Shown here: piece after piece, positions 12,974-24,005 of the stretch
How positions within the stretch are numbered: the stretch's first letter is position 1
Layout of the letters: every line of letters starts with the position of its first letter
Assembly: GCF_010731715.1 (NCBI RefSeq)
Contig: NZ_AP022587.1
Coordinates: 1,302,001-1,366,000, forward strand
DNA: 64,000 nt
Reading direction: 5' to 3'
From: Mycobacterium stomatepiae
Lineage (GTDB): Bacteria; Actinomycetota; Actinomycetes; Mycobacteriales; Mycobacteriaceae
Translations under genes and position numbers: made by a program
The notes under the pieces: generated by a model
Told to the model about the DNA's origin: nothing
Database searches by the model: none
The model's input: the letters and a program-made list of their open reading frames with translations, nothing else

Positions 12974-13902
12974 GACGCCCGCGCGGTGGCGTCGAGCCGG
13001 GCGCCGCGCGCCCAGTCGATGGCGTTCATGAGCTTCTTGCCGGGCGGCTGAATCTGGTCCAGCCGCACCGGTTCCGAGCCGGTGCCGATCCGCACGTTCT
13101 TGCGATCTACCTGAATTACGCCGGGCGGCAACGACTCTGGAGCGTCGGCGTCGATCCGCACCGGTCCCAGTTTGATCCGCAGGTCGTCGATCATCGTCCA
13201 GGCCCCCGGGTTGGGTGTGACGGCGCGGATCCGCCGCGCTACCACCGCCGCCGGCAGATCCCAGCGCACCCGGGCCTCCTCGACGGTGATCTTCGGCGCG
13301 AAGCTGACGCCGTCGGACGGTTGGGGTCGCGGCGTCAGGGTTCCGTCGGCGATGCCGTCCAGCGTGGCCGACAGCAGCGCCGCACCCGAAATAGCCAGTC
13401 GTCCAAGGAGGTCACCCGAGGTATCGGTCGGCTGGATCGTCTCGGTCACGACGCCGTAGACCGGTCCGGAGTCCAGGCTGGGCTCGATCTGAAACGTCGT
13501 CGCTCCGGTGATCGTGTCTCCGGACGCGATGGCGGCCTGCACGGGCGCCGCCCCCCGCCAGGCCGGCAGCAGCGAGAAATGCAGGTTGACCCAGCCGCGC
13601 GGGGGCACCGCGAGCAGGCCGTCGCGCAGCAACGCGCCGTAGGCCACCACCGGGCAGCAGTCCGGCGCCAACTCCGCCAGTTCGGCGACGAACTCCGCCG
13701 AGTTCGGGCGGGTGGGCCGCAACACCGGAAGGCCGCGGTCGAGCGCCTCGCGGGCCACCGGCGACGGCTCGGGTTTGCCGCGGCGCCCGGACGCGGCATC
13801 GGGCCGGGTCAACACGGCGACAACCTCGTGACCAGGTGAGTCGATAAGGCGGCGCAGCGCGGGCAGCGCGGGTTCAGGGGTTCCGGCGAAGACGAGACGC
13901 AC
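12970..13902 (-). CDS. fmt: Methionyl-tRNA formyltransferase
   Basis: Formylates initiator Met-tRNA. The product is 310 residues from GTG 13902 ([19 protein letters not shown]). The formyltransferase domain carries the folate-site motif [17 protein letters not shown] and the catalytic N-H-D arrangement; a C-terminal OB-fold tRNA-binding domain starts near residue 205. It is the first gene of the fmt-rsmB-rpe-ribD run. The upstream 169 bases separate it from the divergent methyltransferase gene and hold the TATGCATA operator-like site. Confidence 0.96.
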   Translation of the reverse strand: MRLVFAGTPEPALPALRRLIDSPGHEVVAVLTRPDAASGRRGKPEPSPVAREALDRGLPVLRPTRPNSAEFVAELAELAPDCCPVVAYGALLRDGLLAVPPRGWVNLHFSLLPAWRGAAPVQAAIASGDTITGATTFQIEPSLDSGPVYGVVTETIQPTDTSGDLLGRLAISGAALLSATLDGIADGTLTPRPQPSDGVSFAPKITVEEARVRWDLPAAVVARRIRAVTPNPGAWTMIDDLRIKLGPVRIDADAPESLPPGVIQVDRKNVRIGTGSEPVRLDQIQPPGKKLMNAIDWARGARLDATARAS

Positions 13903-13967
13903 CGGGACAGTGTAGGAAGCGCCGGATCCGGCTCGACCGCGCGAGTGGCTTCACAGCAGACATTCAG

Positions 13968-13983
13968 TTGCGTATGCATATTA
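13968..13983. promoter_or_regulatory. Candidate operator for the neighbouring MarR protein (methyltransferase side)
   Basis: The perfect palindrome TATGCATA sits inside a 20-base block that matches a second block upstream of the MarR gene (around 15433-15448) at 17 of 20 positions, both containing GTTGC-N-TATGCATA-Y-TAT. It lies about 90 bases upstream of the methyltransferase start. In M. tuberculosis the MarR-type Rv1404 controls Rv1405c, the orthologous pair. That the palindrome is the binding site is inferred. Confidence 0.6.
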
Positions 13984-14071
13984 TTTTTAGTGGACACATT
14001 ATTGTGGCCGCTAAGCCGCTGACGACAACGACGTCGAGTACGCAGCTCTTTCCCACCGCCCAGGAGGACTG

Positions 14072-14890
14072 ATGACTCTCGACGTGACGATTCCCGAAGA
14101 CCTTGCGGCCACCCATCGCGCCATGTGGGCGCTGGGCGACTACGCGCTGATGGCCGAGGAGGTGATGGCCCCGCTGGGCCCGGTCCTGGTCGCTGCCACC
14201 GGCATCGGCCCCGGTGTCCGGGTACTCGACGTGGCCGCCGGCTCGGGCAATATCTCGCTGCCCGCCGCCGAAACGGGCGCCACGGTCGTTTCGACCGACC
14301 TCACCCCGGAGCTGCTGCAGCGATCGCAGGCGCGGGCCGCCGCGCAAGGATTGACGCTGGACTACCAGGAAGCCAACGCGCATGCGCTGCCGTTCGACGA
14401 CGGCGAATTCGACGTCGTGATGTCGGCGATCGGCGTGCAGTTCGCGCCCGACCATCGGCGCGCGGCCGGCGAACTGGCCCGGGTCTGCCGGCCCGGCGGG
14501 ACGATCGGCGTGATCAGCTGGACCCCGGAAGGATTCTTCGGCCGGATGCTGGCGACGATCAGGCCCTACCGGCCCAGCCTGTCGCCGGCGGCGCCACCCG
14601 CGGCGCTCTGGGGACGCAAGGGCTATGTCACGGGGCTGCTCGGCGACCGCGTCGGACGCGTCACAGCGCTGCGGAGCATGTTGGAGGTCAACCGATTCGA
14701 CTGTGCCACAGCGGTTCACGAGTACTTCAAGAATCACTACGGTCCGACGATCGAGGCCTACGCGAACATCGGCGACAATCGGGTGCTGGCCGCCGAGCTC
14801 GACGCGCAACTCATCGAACTCGCCGAGGAGTATCTGACCGGCGCCACGATGCGATGGGAGTACCTGCTCTTCACCGCCGAAAAGCGCTGA
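14072..14890 (+). CDS. SAM-dependent methyltransferase (Rv1405c-like)
   Basis: A class I methyltransferase of 272 residues. Motif I is VLDVAAGSGNISLPAAE (about residue 52), the acidic residue ends the next strand (VVSTDLTPELL), then DVVMSAIGVQFAPD and a GTIGVISWTPEGFFG stretch follow, as in UbiE/COQ5-type small-molecule methylases. Substrate unknown. A good Shine-Dalgarno (AGGAGG, 5-6 bases before ATG 14072) fixes the start. It is convergent with, and only 7 bases from, the MarR gene that probably represses it; the M. tuberculosis ortholog is acid-induced as I recall. Confidence 0.88.
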   Translation: MTLDVTIPEDLAATHRAMWALGDYALMAEEVMAPLGPVLVAATGIGPGVRVLDVAAGSGNISLPAAETGATVVSTDLTPELLQRSQARAAAQGLTLDYQEANAHALPFDDGEFDVVMSAIGVQFAPDHRRAAGELARVCRPGGTIGVISWTPEGFFGRMLATIRPYRPSLSPAAPPAALWGRKGYVTGLLGDRVGRVTALRSMLEVNRFDCATAVHEYFKNHYGPTIEAYANIGDNRVLAAELDAQLIELAEEYLTGATMRWEYLLFTAEKR

Positions 14891-14897
14891 GGCCCAA

Positions 14898-15380
14898 CTA
14901 CAGATCGATGTCCAGGTTGGCGTCGGGCTCGCCGCCGGCCGCGGCGAAGGCCGTCAGGGCGCGTACCAGCCCGTGACGTTCGGCCTCCGGCATCTTTTCT
15001 ACGATGGCGGCGATCTCGGCGCGACGGTGGGCGGTGACCCGCCGCACCACCTCGCGCCCCCGCTTGGTCAGGGCGGCGATCAGCTCGCGCCGCGACGTCG
15101 GGTGCGGCAGGCGGTCGATTAGCCCTGCGGCGACCAGCCGGTCCACCATCCGTCCGGTGGCCGACGGTTGCACACCCAGCAGATTGGCCAGCGTGGCCAG
15201 GTTGACCGGCCCCCGGTTGGACAGGATCACCAGGGTGCGGAACTGCGCCATCGTGATGTTCTCGTCGACCTGCGCGATCGACCGGGCCGATATGCCGACC
15301 AGCAGACGCGAAGCGGTGAGCAACGCATCGGTGATGACATCCAGCGACTCGCCGGCTTCCGTCGTGTTTTCCGTCGTCAC
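14898..15380 (-). CDS. MarR-family transcriptional regulator (Rv1404-like)
   Basis: The product is 160 residues if started at GTG 15380 (TTENTTEAGESLDV), the same length I recall for M. tuberculosis Rv1404; the frame is open to 15503 but without a better site. The winged helix-turn-helix spans about residues 40-105 (FRTLVILSNRGPVNLATLANLLGVQPSATGRMVDRLVAAGLIDR), with dimerisation helices at both ends. A copy of the TATGCATA palindrome lies 53-68 bases upstream, consistent with autoregulation together with control of the convergent methyltransferase. Confidence 0.88.
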   Translation of the reverse strand: MTTENTTEAGESLDVITDALLTASRLLVGISARSIAQVDENITMAQFRTLVILSNRGPVNLATLANLLGVQPSATGRMVDRLVAAGLIDRLPHPTSRRELIAALTKRGREVVRRVTAHRRAEIAAIVEKMPEAERHGLVRALTAFAAAGGEPDANLDIDL

Positions 15381-15432
15381 TCCTGGCCCCCGTTCCCGGG
15401 TCCCGCCTACGAATCCCGTAGGAAAGGACTGT

Positions 15433-15448
15433 TGCTTATGCATACTAT
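15433..15448. promoter_or_regulatory. Candidate operator upstream of the MarR gene
   Basis: TATGCATA (15438-15445) in the same extended context as the site at 13968-13983, including the upstream GTTGC and the downstream TAT. Two near-identical 20-base blocks in front of two functionally linked genes are the main support. Confidence 0.6.
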
Positions 15449-15503
15449 CGCTGCGGGCGGGCATCCGTGCGGGCGCCCGCAAATTGCTGCCCGGCCGACG
15501 CAT

Positions 15504-15562
15504 GTTTGCTGGGTAGCCGATGTGCGGCGCGGACAGTTTGCTGGGACGCGGATGTGCGCGGT
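15504..15562. repeat. Two imperfect ~32-base direct repeats
   Basis: Units beginning GTTTGCTGGG at 15504 and 15536, each followed by a GATGTGCG-type segment. They lie between the MarR promoter and the priA stop. M. tuberculosis has a second methyltransferase gene (Rv1403c) about here; no trace of it is visible. Purpose unknown. Confidence 0.4.
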
Positions 15563-17605
15563 CTAACCAATTTGCAGCGGGTCGATCTGCACCCGTGCGG
15601 GTTCGTGAGATTGCCGGGCGCTGAGCACGCCGACACCGCGGCGCAGGCTCGCCGCCAATTCCAGACCCTGCTCGCGGCGGACCCGCACCAGCATCCTGAC
15701 CACCGGCACACCGGCCGGGGTGCCGGGCGGGCGGCGCACCCCCGGCGGCAGGTCAACCGGGCCCAACAACTCGGCGCCGTCGGGCAACTGAGCCTCGTCG
15801 AGCAATGCCGTCACCGCGTCGGTGCTGCCGTCGATGGCCGCCAGGTGCACACTGGGCGGCAGCCCCACTTCGGCGCGCGCCGTCAGGTCGGCCTCGGCGT
15901 GACCCACGGGATCCCATCGGATCAGCGATTGCACTGTGGGAATGGAGGATTCGGCGATCACCGTCACCACACCGCCGTCGCCGCGGGCCCGCACCAGCGC
16001 CCCGGCGCTCATCCAGCGCCACAACGCGTCCTCGGCGGCGCGCAGATCCTGGCGGCCCAGCAGTGCCCAGATATCCAGCAACAGCGCCGCGCCGTATCCG
16101 CCGTCCGCGCGGGGTTCGGCGCCCGGCGTGGCGACCACCAGGGCCGGGTGGGCGGCGACCTCGGCCACGATCGCATCGCCCGACGAGGTGATGACCTGCG
16201 TGCCGGCAAAGGCGCGGCCCAGCTCCTCCGCGGTGCGCCGGGCGCCGACGACCACCGCACGTACCGCATCCGACCCGCACCGCGTGCACCGCAGCGCCGG
16301 CTCGGCACGTCCGCACCACCGGCAAACCGCCCCGGGGCCGTGCTCCTGCAACGACTCGGCTAGCGAGAGGGGGCCGGTGCAATGCCGGCACCTGGCGATC
16401 GCGCGGCAGCGCCCGCAGGCCAGCGACGGCACGTAGCCACGCCGGGGCACCTGCACCAGCACCGGCGCCCCGGCCTCCAGCGACGAGCGGGCGGCGCGCA
16501 GCGCGATGGACGGGATCCGCGCGGAACGCGCCGCCGGGTCGCGTTCGTCGGCGTAGCCGGTGTCGTCCAGGGCGACCACCCGCGGCGTGCGGGCCCGCAC
16601 CACCGGCCGGGTCGCGACGATGTCGTGCGCCCAGCCGCTGCGCACCAGGGCGTGGGCCTCGGCGGTGCGGGCGTAGCCACCGATCAACGCGGCGCAGCGC
16701 GCCTGATGCGCGCGCAGCATCGCCACCTCGCGGGCATGCGGGTAGGGCGCCCGCGGCTCGGCCAGGCTGTCGTCGGCATCCGACCAGACCATCACGAGCC
16801 CCAGATCGTTCAGCGGCGCGAAAACCGCGCTGCGCGTGCCGATCACCAGCCGTGCCGTGCCCCGCAGTGCCGCCAGCCAGCGCCGGTAGCGGGCGGCCGG
16901 CCCCAGGCCCGCCGACAGTGCGACCACACTGCCCTCGTCGATACGCGCGGTCGCGGCCAGCCACAGCGTGTCCAGGTCCCGCTGATCGGGCACGATCGCC
17001 AGCACCGCGCGCCCGGCGCGCACCGTTTGCGCGGCGGCCTCGGCGAACCGGTCCGCCCACTGCTCGCCCGGCAGCGCCTGCCACACGGCGCGCGCGGCCC
17101 GCGATTCGGCCAGCGCGGTCAGGAATTGCCCGCCACGGCCGTACACCTCCCAGCAGGACGGGTCGACGGGCGCGGGCGCCGGCGGCGCCGGGATCGCGAC
17201 GGCTTCCCGTTCCACCCGGGCGTGCCGGGCCGGGATGGCCAGCCGCAACACGTCCGGGCGGGTCCCGGCGTAACGCGCCGCGACGGCGTCGACGAGACGG
17301 CGGATTTCGGGGGTGAGCACCGGTTCGGCGGAAACGACGCGATCGAGCCAGCCCAGCTTGCCGACGTGGTCAGTGTCGTTGCGGCGCTCCAGCACGAACC
17401 CGTCGACGAGCCGGCCGTGGAACCGGACCCGCACCCGAACCCCGGGCTGGGCGTCGTCGGATTGCTCGGCCGACACCAGATAATCGAACTCACGGTCCAG
17501 GTGCGGCACCGACAGCATCGGCAGCACGCGAGCGATCGGTTCCACTTCGACGGGGATGCGCGCGCCCGCACGGTCAGCCTTCGACGGGCTCGGGTTCATC
17601 GTCAC
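15563..17605 (-). CDS. priA: Primosomal protein N' (PriA), actinobacterial form without a usable helicase site
   Basis: Replication-restart protein of 680 residues. The N-terminal DNA-binding domain ([32 protein letters not shown]) and the zinc-binding cysteine cluster are intact ([13 protein letters not shown], then [17 protein letters not shown], about residues 415-470). The helicase Walker A (GxTGSGKT) is missing at the place where it should be, and the DEAH box reads WSDADDS. Loss of ATPase motifs is usual in actinobacterial PriA, so this is not decay. GTG 17605 or ATG 17599 may start it; either overlaps the preceding yhhN-like gene by about 30 bases. Confidence 0.92.
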   Translation of the reverse strand: MTMNPSPSKADRAGARIPVEVEPIARVLPMLSVPHLDREFDYLVSAEQSDDAQPGVRVRVRFHGRLVDGFVLERRNDTDHVGKLGWLDRVVSAEPVLTPEIRRLVDAVAARYAGTRPDVLRLAIPARHARVEREAVAIPAPPAPAPVDPSCWEVYGRGGQFLTALAESRAARAVWQALPGEQWADRFAEAAAQTVRAGRAVLAIVPDQRDLDTLWLAATARIDEGSVVALSAGLGPAARYRRWLAALRGTARLVIGTRSAVFAPLNDLGLVMVWSDADDSLAEPRAPYPHAREVAMLRAHQARCAALIGGYARTAEAHALVRSGWAHDIVATRPVVRARTPRVVALDDTGYADERDPAARSARIPSIALRAARSSLEAGAPVLVQVPRRGYVPSLACGRCRAIARCRHCTGPLSLAESLQEHGPGAVCRWCGRAEPALRCTRCGSDAVRAVVVGARRTAEELGRAFAGTQVITSSGDAIVAEVAAHPALVVATPGAEPRADGGYGAALLLDIWALLGRQDLRAAEDALWRWMSAGALVRARGDGGVVTVIAESSIPTVQSLIRWDPVGHAEADLTARAEVGLPPSVHLAAIDGSTDAVTALLDEAQLPDGAELLGPVDLPPGVRRPPGTPAGVPVVRMLVRVRREQGLELAASLRRGVGVLSARQSHEPARVQIDPLQIG

Positions 17606-18293
17606 CGGTGGCGGCGTCGTCTCGGCCGAAGAAGAATCCCGCCGTGATCAGGATCATCGCGGCCGCATACAGCCACCAGATCGGTACCGCCAGCGCCTCA
17701 TTGCCCAGGATGAACCGGCTGATCGCGATCATCGCATCCGAGGTCATGAAGCACACCGCCCCGACCGGCACCCAGATCGTCGGCAACCGGGCCGCCAGCG
17801 CCGTGCACGCCATCGCGGTCAGCACGACGACGTATCCGGTTACCGGCAGCGTCAAGTTGTCCTGACCGAGGTGCGGCCAGAACCACACCAGCAACCCGAC
17901 CGCGGCCACACAGAGCGCCGCCATCAGGGCGATCCGGACGGGCGAGAGTGCCTCCTTGACCACCAACGGCGCCAAGGCGCCCAGGAAGCACAGGTGGGCG
18001 CAGAGAAATGCCGCCAGCCCCAAGACAAATGACATGGTCCACCACGGGATCGCCAGCAGCCAGTCGCCGGTCGCCGACAGCAGCAGCGCGGGCATCAGCC
18101 AGCGCCGCTCGCTGACGATGGGATGCGCGAATGCGGCCACGGTCAGCAGCAACGCCATCAACGCCTTGAACGGCGGTTGCAGAATCCAATGCCCGGTGAG
18201 CTCGGTTCCCGGCGCGGATTGCACCGCGATCACGGTCAAGAAGAGGCCGTAGCCGATGCCCGCCCAGCAGGCCGCCACCCAGCCTAAGGCCAT
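17574..18293 (-). CDS. YhhN-family membrane protein (Rv1401-like)
   Basis: About eight membrane helices across 239 residues ([20 protein letters not shown] ... [21 protein letters not shown]), with [16 protein letters not shown] and the spacing of acidic residues seen in the YhhN family. That family includes the mammalian lysoplasmalogenase TMEM86; activity in mycobacteria is not shown. The start is uncertain: ATG 18293 is used here. ATG 18320 is also in frame and would make its start codon overlap that of the divergent lipI. Confidence 0.8.
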   Translation of the reverse strand: MALGWVAACWAGIGYGLFLTVIAVQSAPGTELTGHWILQPPFKALMALLLTVAAFAHPIVSERRWLMPALLLSATGDWLLAIPWWTMSFVLGLAAFLCAHLCFLGALAPLVVKEALSPVRIALMAALCVAAVGLLVWFWPHLGQDNLTLPVTGYVVVLTAMACTALAARLPTIWVPVGAVCFMTSDAMIAISRFILGNEALAVPIWWLYAAAMILITAGFFFGRDDAATGDDEPEPVEG

Positions 18294-18318
18294 TACGCGG
18301 GGTGCGTACGGTACCTCC

Positions 18319-19278
18319 ATGCCCAGCTTTGACAAAGCCGACGAGAAACCTCCTATCGACCCCATCTTGCTGAAGGTACTCGACGCGGTTCCGTTCCGGC
18401 TATCCACCGACGATGGCATCGACGCTGCGCGCCAGCAGTTCCGCGACCGGCCACGCCGAACGGTGCACCCCGAGCTGCGCGTCGAGAACCGCACCATCGA
18501 CGGCCCGGGCGGCGCCATCCCGATCAGGATCTATTGGCCATCAACGAATTCCAGACATAGCGCGTTGCCTCTCGTTGTTTACTTCCACGGTGGCGCATTC
18601 GCTCTGGGCGATCTCGACACACACGACGGCATCGCCCGACAGCACGCGGTAGGGGCTGAGGCGATCGTGGTGTCGGTCGATTACCGGTTGGCGCCCGAGC
18701 ATCCGTACCCCGCAGCGGCCGACGATGCTTGGGCCGCAACACTGTGGGTAGCCGCGCGCGGCGCCGAGCTGGGTGGCGACACAGCCCGGATGGCTGTCGC
18801 CGGGGATTCGGCGGGCGGCAATATCGCCGCGGCGGTCGCCCAGCAAGCTCGTGACGAGGACGGCCCGCCAATTGCCTTCCAGCTGTTGTGGTATCCCTCC
18901 ACGCTGTGGGATCAGTCGCTGCCGTCCTTCGCCGAGAACGCGACCGCGCCGATTCTGGGCACCAGGGCGATCGCGCAGTTCTCTCGTTGGTACGCAGGCG
19001 ATCTCGATTTGAGCAACCCGCCGGTGCGCATGGCGCCGGGGCGCGCGACGGACCTGACCGGCCTGCCGGCCGCCTACATCGGCGTCGCCGGCTACGATCC
19101 GCTGCGCGACGACGGCATCCGCTACGGCAAACTGCTGGCCGCCGCGGGCGTGCCCGCCGAGGTGCACAACGCCGAGACGATGGTGCACGGCTATCTCGGC
19201 TATGCGGGTGTGGTTCCCGCCGCCACGGAGGGGTTGGACCGAGGGCTCGCGGCGTTGAGGAATGCGCTGTATCGGTAA
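18319..19278 (+). CDS. lipI: Esterase/lipase LipI (HSL family)
   Basis: Alpha/beta hydrolase of the hormone-sensitive-lipase group, 319 residues. It has the oxyanion motif HGGAF (about residue 85; HGGGF is canonical), nucleophile elbow GDSAGGN, catalytic Asp in DPLRDDG and His in [10 protein letters not shown] 18319 gives [20 protein letters not shown], matching M. tuberculosis LipI (Rv1400c). A cytosolic or peripheral short-chain esterase is expected, as no signal peptide is seen. It is followed after 22 bases by its paralog lipH. Confidence 0.94.
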   Translation: MPSFDKADEKPPIDPILLKVLDAVPFRLSTDDGIDAARQQFRDRPRRTVHPELRVENRTIDGPGGAIPIRIYWPSTNSRHSALPLVVYFHGGAFALGDLDTHDGIARQHAVGAEAIVVSVDYRLAPEHPYPAAADDAWAATLWVAARGAELGGDTARMAVAGDSAGGNIAAAVAQQARDEDGPPIAFQLLWYPSTLWDQSLPSFAENATAPILGTRAIAQFSRWYAGDLDLSNPPVRMAPGRATDLTGLPAAYIGVAGYDPLRDDGIRYGKLLAAAGVPAEVHNAETMVHGYLGYAGVVPAATEGLDRGLAALRNALYR

Positions 19279-19300
19279 ACACCAGGCGTACGGTGGACGA

Positions 19301-20263
19301 ATGATCGAGCCCACCGCCCGACCCGAGATCGACCCGACGTTCAAAGCGTTACTCGATCTGTTCCCGACGACGTTCAACGCGGACGGCGGAGTCGAGCTTG
19401 TCCGCGAGCGGCTCAAGATGCTCAAGATGCCGCCGGACTTGTTGCCGGACCTGCGGATTGAAGACCGGACTATCGGTCATGGCGACCTCATCGACATTCC
19501 CGTTCGGATCTACTGGCCGCCCACCCCGGCCGAGATCTCACCCGTCGTCGTCTTCTTCCACGGCGGCGGCTTTTGTCTGGGCGATCTAGACACCCACGAC
19601 CACGTCGCTCGCGCGCACGCGGTCGGCGCCGAAGCCATCGTGGTGTCGGTGGGCTACCGGCTGGCTCCGGAGCACCCGTATCCCGCCGGGGTCAACGATG
19701 CGTGGGCCGCGCTGCAGTGGGTCGGTGCGCACGCCGCCGGCCTCGGCGGTGACCCGAGCCGCATCGCGGTCGCCGGAGATTCGGCGGGCGGCAACCTGGC
19801 CGCGGTGACGGCGATGCTGGCCCGCGACAACGCCGGGCCCGAGTTGGTGTTCCAGCTGCTGTGGTACCCGGTGGTGACCGCCGATCTTTCTCTGCCGTCG
19901 CACATCGAGAACGCCTTCGCCCCGATCCTGGACCGCGAGGTGATCGCGGCCTTCCTGGCCTGGTACCTGCCGCCGGAGGTCGATATCACCGACCCCACGG
20001 TGCTGCCCGTCACGCTCGCCCCGGCCAACGCCGCGGATCTGTCGGGCTTGCCGCCGGCCTTCATCGGGACCGCGGAGCACGACCCGCTGCGCGACGACGG
20101 GGCGCGCTACGCCGAGATGCTCAAGGCCGCGGGCGTTGCCGCGGAGCTGAGCAATGAGCCGACCCTGGTCCACGGCTACGTCAACTTCGCCCCGGTGATA
20201 CCCGCGGCCGCGGCGGCTGCCGACCGCGGCTTGACCGCACTGCGGAAGGCGTTGTACCCCTAG
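19301..20263 (+). CDS. lipH: Esterase/lipase LipH (HSL family)
   Basis: A paralog of LipI (320 residues) with HGGGF, GDSAGGN, DPLRDDG and VHGYVNF motifs. ATG 19301 is preceded by GGTGGA at a good distance. It gives an N-terminus like M. tuberculosis LipH (Rv1399c). The two genes share most of their catalytic core and arose by tandem duplication. The next frame, a monooxygenase fragment, starts 3 bases after the stop, suggesting an ancestral lipI-lipH-monooxygenase operon. Confidence 0.95.
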   Translation: MIEPTARPEIDPTFKALLDLFPTTFNADGGVELVRERLKMLKMPPDLLPDLRIEDRTIGHGDLIDIPVRIYWPPTPAEISPVVVFFHGGGFCLGDLDTHDHVARAHAVGAEAIVVSVGYRLAPEHPYPAGVNDAWAALQWVGAHAAGLGGDPSRIAVAGDSAGGNLAAVTAMLARDNAGPELVFQLLWYPVVTADLSLPSHIENAFAPILDREVIAAFLAWYLPPEVDITDPTVLPVTLAPANAADLSGLPPAFIGTAEHDPLRDDGARYAEMLKAAGVAAELSNEPTLVHGYVNFAPVIPAAAAAADRGLTALRKALYP

Positions 20264-20266
20264 CAG

Positions 20267-20575
20267 ATGCAGCCCAACTATCAGACCGTGATCGTCGGCG
20301 CCGGATTCTCCGGTATCGACGCCGCGATCAAGCTCGACAAGGCCGGGCTGTCCGACTACCGCGTGATCGAGCCTGGCGCCGGCGTGGGCGGCACCTGGCA
20401 CTGGAACACCTATCCCGGTGTCGCCGTGGATATTCTGTGGTTCTCCTACCAGTTCTCCTTCGAGCAGAGCCGGCAATGGTCGCGCACCTACGCACCGGGC
20501 CGGGAGCTGAAGGCCCATGCCGAACACTTGCCGGGCGCTGGGGACACCCTGCAACAGGTTGGAGCTCAAGGTTGA
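20267..20575 (+). pseudogene. Truncated Baeyer-Villiger-type flavin monooxygenase (Rv1393c-like)
   Basis: A 102-codon remnant. The FAD dinucleotide fold VIVGAGFSGIDAAIKL, the RVIEPGAGVGGTWHWNTYPGVAVD stretch and SYAPGRELKAHAEHL-type text match the first ~85 residues of Baeyer-Villiger monooxygenases. The family is normally about 490 residues. After codon ~85 the sequence is unrelated and the frame ends at 20575, exactly at the TTG start of the amidase. The NADPH domain and the FxGxxxHxxxW signature are gone, so no activity is expected. The deleted part probably left when the amidase arrived. Confidence 0.85.
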
Positions 20576-21942
20576 ACGAATTGCATTACCTCACCGCAAC
20601 AGAGTTGGCGCATCTGCTTGCTACCCAGCAGGTAAGCGCCGTCGAGGTCATCCAAGCGCACCTAGATCGAATCGACGAGGTTAATCCGCGTGTCAATGCC
20701 ATCGTTACCCTCGTTGCCGAACAGGCGCTCGCGGCGGCGGCGGCGGCTGATGCCAGAGAACCGACCGGACCACTTCACGGACTGCCAGTCGCGCACAAGG
20801 ATCTTGTCGACACCGCCGGCATCCGCACAACCTACGGATCGCCGCTTTTCGCAAACAACGTCCCCAGACGGGACCACTTGATCGTCCAACGGCTACGCAC
20901 TGCCGGAGCCATCACCATCGGTAAAACGAACACCCCAGAGTTTGGCACCGGCTCGCACACGGTCAATGACGTATTCGGAGCCACCAGAAACCCCTACGAC
21001 CTGTCCAAGTCCGCAGGTGGAAGCAGCGGCGGCGCTGCTGCGGCCCTGGCCAGCGGTATGGTGCCGCTAGCCGACGGATCCGACATGGGCGGCTCGTTAC
21101 GCAACCCCGCGTCATTTTGCAATGTGGTCGGCCTTCGCCCAACACCTGGCCGAGCCCCGAACCCGTCAGAGATCGCAGCCTGGTTCAGCCTGCCCGTGTC
21201 TGGTCCGATGGCGCGGACAGTCGAGGACCTGACGCTAATGCTCGGAACTATCGCCGGTTTCGACCGCCGCTGTCCGTACTCGATTAAGGAAGATTTGAAG
21301 CTGGATCCTGAGCAGAGCATAGCGGGGCTACACGTGGCCTGGAGCCCGGATTTGGGCAGCTTGCCGGTAGATCATCGGACGATGGAAGTCACCGCGAGAG
21401 CGCCGAAAGTGTTGGAGCAGCTTGGTGCTCATGTCGAGCAGGTCGATTTGGATCTGAGCGGGGCAGAGGAGGCATTCAGGACCTACCGAGCGTGGTACTA
21501 CGCGCTGGCCTTTGGCGATTTGACGAATCTGGGCCCCAACACCGCCTGGAATGTCGAGCAGGGCCGTCGGGTCACTGGCACCGATCTGGCCAAAGCCGAG
21601 CTAGCGCGCAGCAGCCTCTATCAGCGTATGGCCACTTTCTTCGATACCTACGACATTCTGATCGCACCGGTCAGCCAGGTCCCCCCGTTCCCGATCGAGC
21701 GACCATACGTCGATGAGATCAACGGAGAAAAGATGCCTGATTACCTCGCTTGGATGCGCTCTGCCTACTGGATCAGCGTGCTGCATGCGCCAGCTGCTTC
21801 CGTACCTGCCGGGTTCACCGCTGACGGCCTGCCGATAGGACTGCACATCGTGGGCAGACCATTTGAAGACGCCGAGGTCCTGCGCGTGGCACGAGCATTC
21901 GAACAGGTCACTCTGCACGGCTTGAACCGCCCACCGCTCTAG
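20572..21942 (+). CDS. Amidase signature enzyme
   Basis: A 456-residue hydrolase of the amidase-signature family with its Ser-cisSer-Lys triad visible: Lys in VAHKDLVDTAG, cis-Ser in SAGGSSGG and nucleophile Ser in DGSDMGGSLRNPA. The substrate is not predictable (amides, nitrile-derived or half-amides). The frame extends into the monooxygenase remnant, but homology begins at TTG 20572 (NELHYLTATELAHLL), with GGAG about 9 bases upstream; there is no ATG option. Codons are visibly richer in A/T than lipH or metK, which with the broken neighbour suggests acquisition. Confidence 0.88.
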   Translation: MNELHYLTATELAHLLATQQVSAVEVIQAHLDRIDEVNPRVNAIVTLVAEQALAAAAAADAREPTGPLHGLPVAHKDLVDTAGIRTTYGSPLFANNVPRRDHLIVQRLRTAGAITIGKTNTPEFGTGSHTVNDVFGATRNPYDLSKSAGGSSGGAAAALASGMVPLADGSDMGGSLRNPASFCNVVGLRPTPGRAPNPSEIAAWFSLPVSGPMARTVEDLTLMLGTIAGFDRRCPYSIKEDLKLDPEQSIAGLHVAWSPDLGSLPVDHRTMEVTARAPKVLEQLGAHVEQVDLDLSGAEEAFRTYRAWYYALAFGDLTNLGPNTAWNVEQGRRVTGTDLAKAELARSSLYQRMATFFDTYDILIAPVSQVPPFPIERPYVDEINGEKMPDYLAWMRSAYWISVLHAPAASVPAGFTADGLPIGLHIVGRPFEDAEVLRVARAFEQVTLHGLNRPPL

Positions 21943-22139
21943 CGCGACGCAGCGTTCAGCCCAAATCTATCTCGACGGGTGGTGTCTGAAGCGGGCTGCG
22001 GTGAGCAGCGTAGCGCGGCGACCGAGACGCGAGCAGCCGGTACGTGCCGTTACGCGCCACCACCACCCTGGAGGCGCAATGGCGCAGTCGTCGTTTCGAC
22101 CTCGACGACTACCGATTCACCAACCGCTAAGCTCGAGGC

Positions 22140-22699
22140 ATGGCCAAGGAGTTTTCGCGTCTGGACGAGTCACTCCGCGAATTCATGGACAGTCAGGCCA
22201 TGTTCTTCGTCGCCACCGCCCCGACGGAAGGCGGGCGAATCAACCTCTCCCCCAAGGGATACCGCGACACCTTCGCGGTGCTCGACGATCACACCGTGGC
22301 ATACCTCGACCTGTTCGGCAGCGGGGTGGAAACCATCGCCCACTTGCGCGACAACGGGCGGATCACGCTGATGTTCTGCTCATTCGCTCGCAACTCGCGC
22401 ATCCTGCGGTTGTACGGCACCGGACGCGCGGTCCGGCCCGACGACGCCGAATTCCCCGCTCTGCTAGCCCATTTCGGCGATCAGCATGCCGACATCCGGG
22501 CCGCGATTGTGATCGGTGTCGAGCGGATCGCCGACGCCTGCGGATTCGCGGTGCCGTATTACGAGCTCATCGACGAGCGGCCCGTGCTCGACACGTATCA
22601 CGCCAAAGCCACCGACGAGACGTATGTGCGTGCCGTCGGCCGCAATCTGCGCAGCATCGACGGGTTGCCCGGCTTAGAATCCGATCATCCCCTGCCGCG

Positions 22700-22703
<4 letters not shown>
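22140..22703 (+). CDS. Pyridoxamine 5'-phosphate oxidase-like split-barrel protein
   Basis: A 187-residue flavin- or F420-binding split beta-barrel protein ([47 protein letters not shown]) of the PPOX-like group common in mycobacteria. Substrate unknown; true PdxH residues are not evident. ATG 22140 is preceded by a weak GAGG. Its TAG stop overlaps the metK stop as CTAG. The 197 bases upstream hold nothing recognised. Confidence 0.85.
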
Positions 22704-23911
<1,208 letters not shown>

Positions 23912-24005
23912 TGCGTCTTCCTTCCGTACTCACTAATGTTAGTTAGGCAAATTATCTTAGGTGCCTTCAACTCAACCGGCTCCGGCGCGCGAATGCAACC
24001 TCGCG

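Noticed and set aside
13964..14809. Long minus-strand frame antisense to the methyltransferase
   Set aside because: Shadow frame; the plus-strand gene has the SAM motifs and a good Shine-Dalgarno.
15504..15562. CRISPR-like array
   Set aside because: Only two imperfect units with no uniform spacer.
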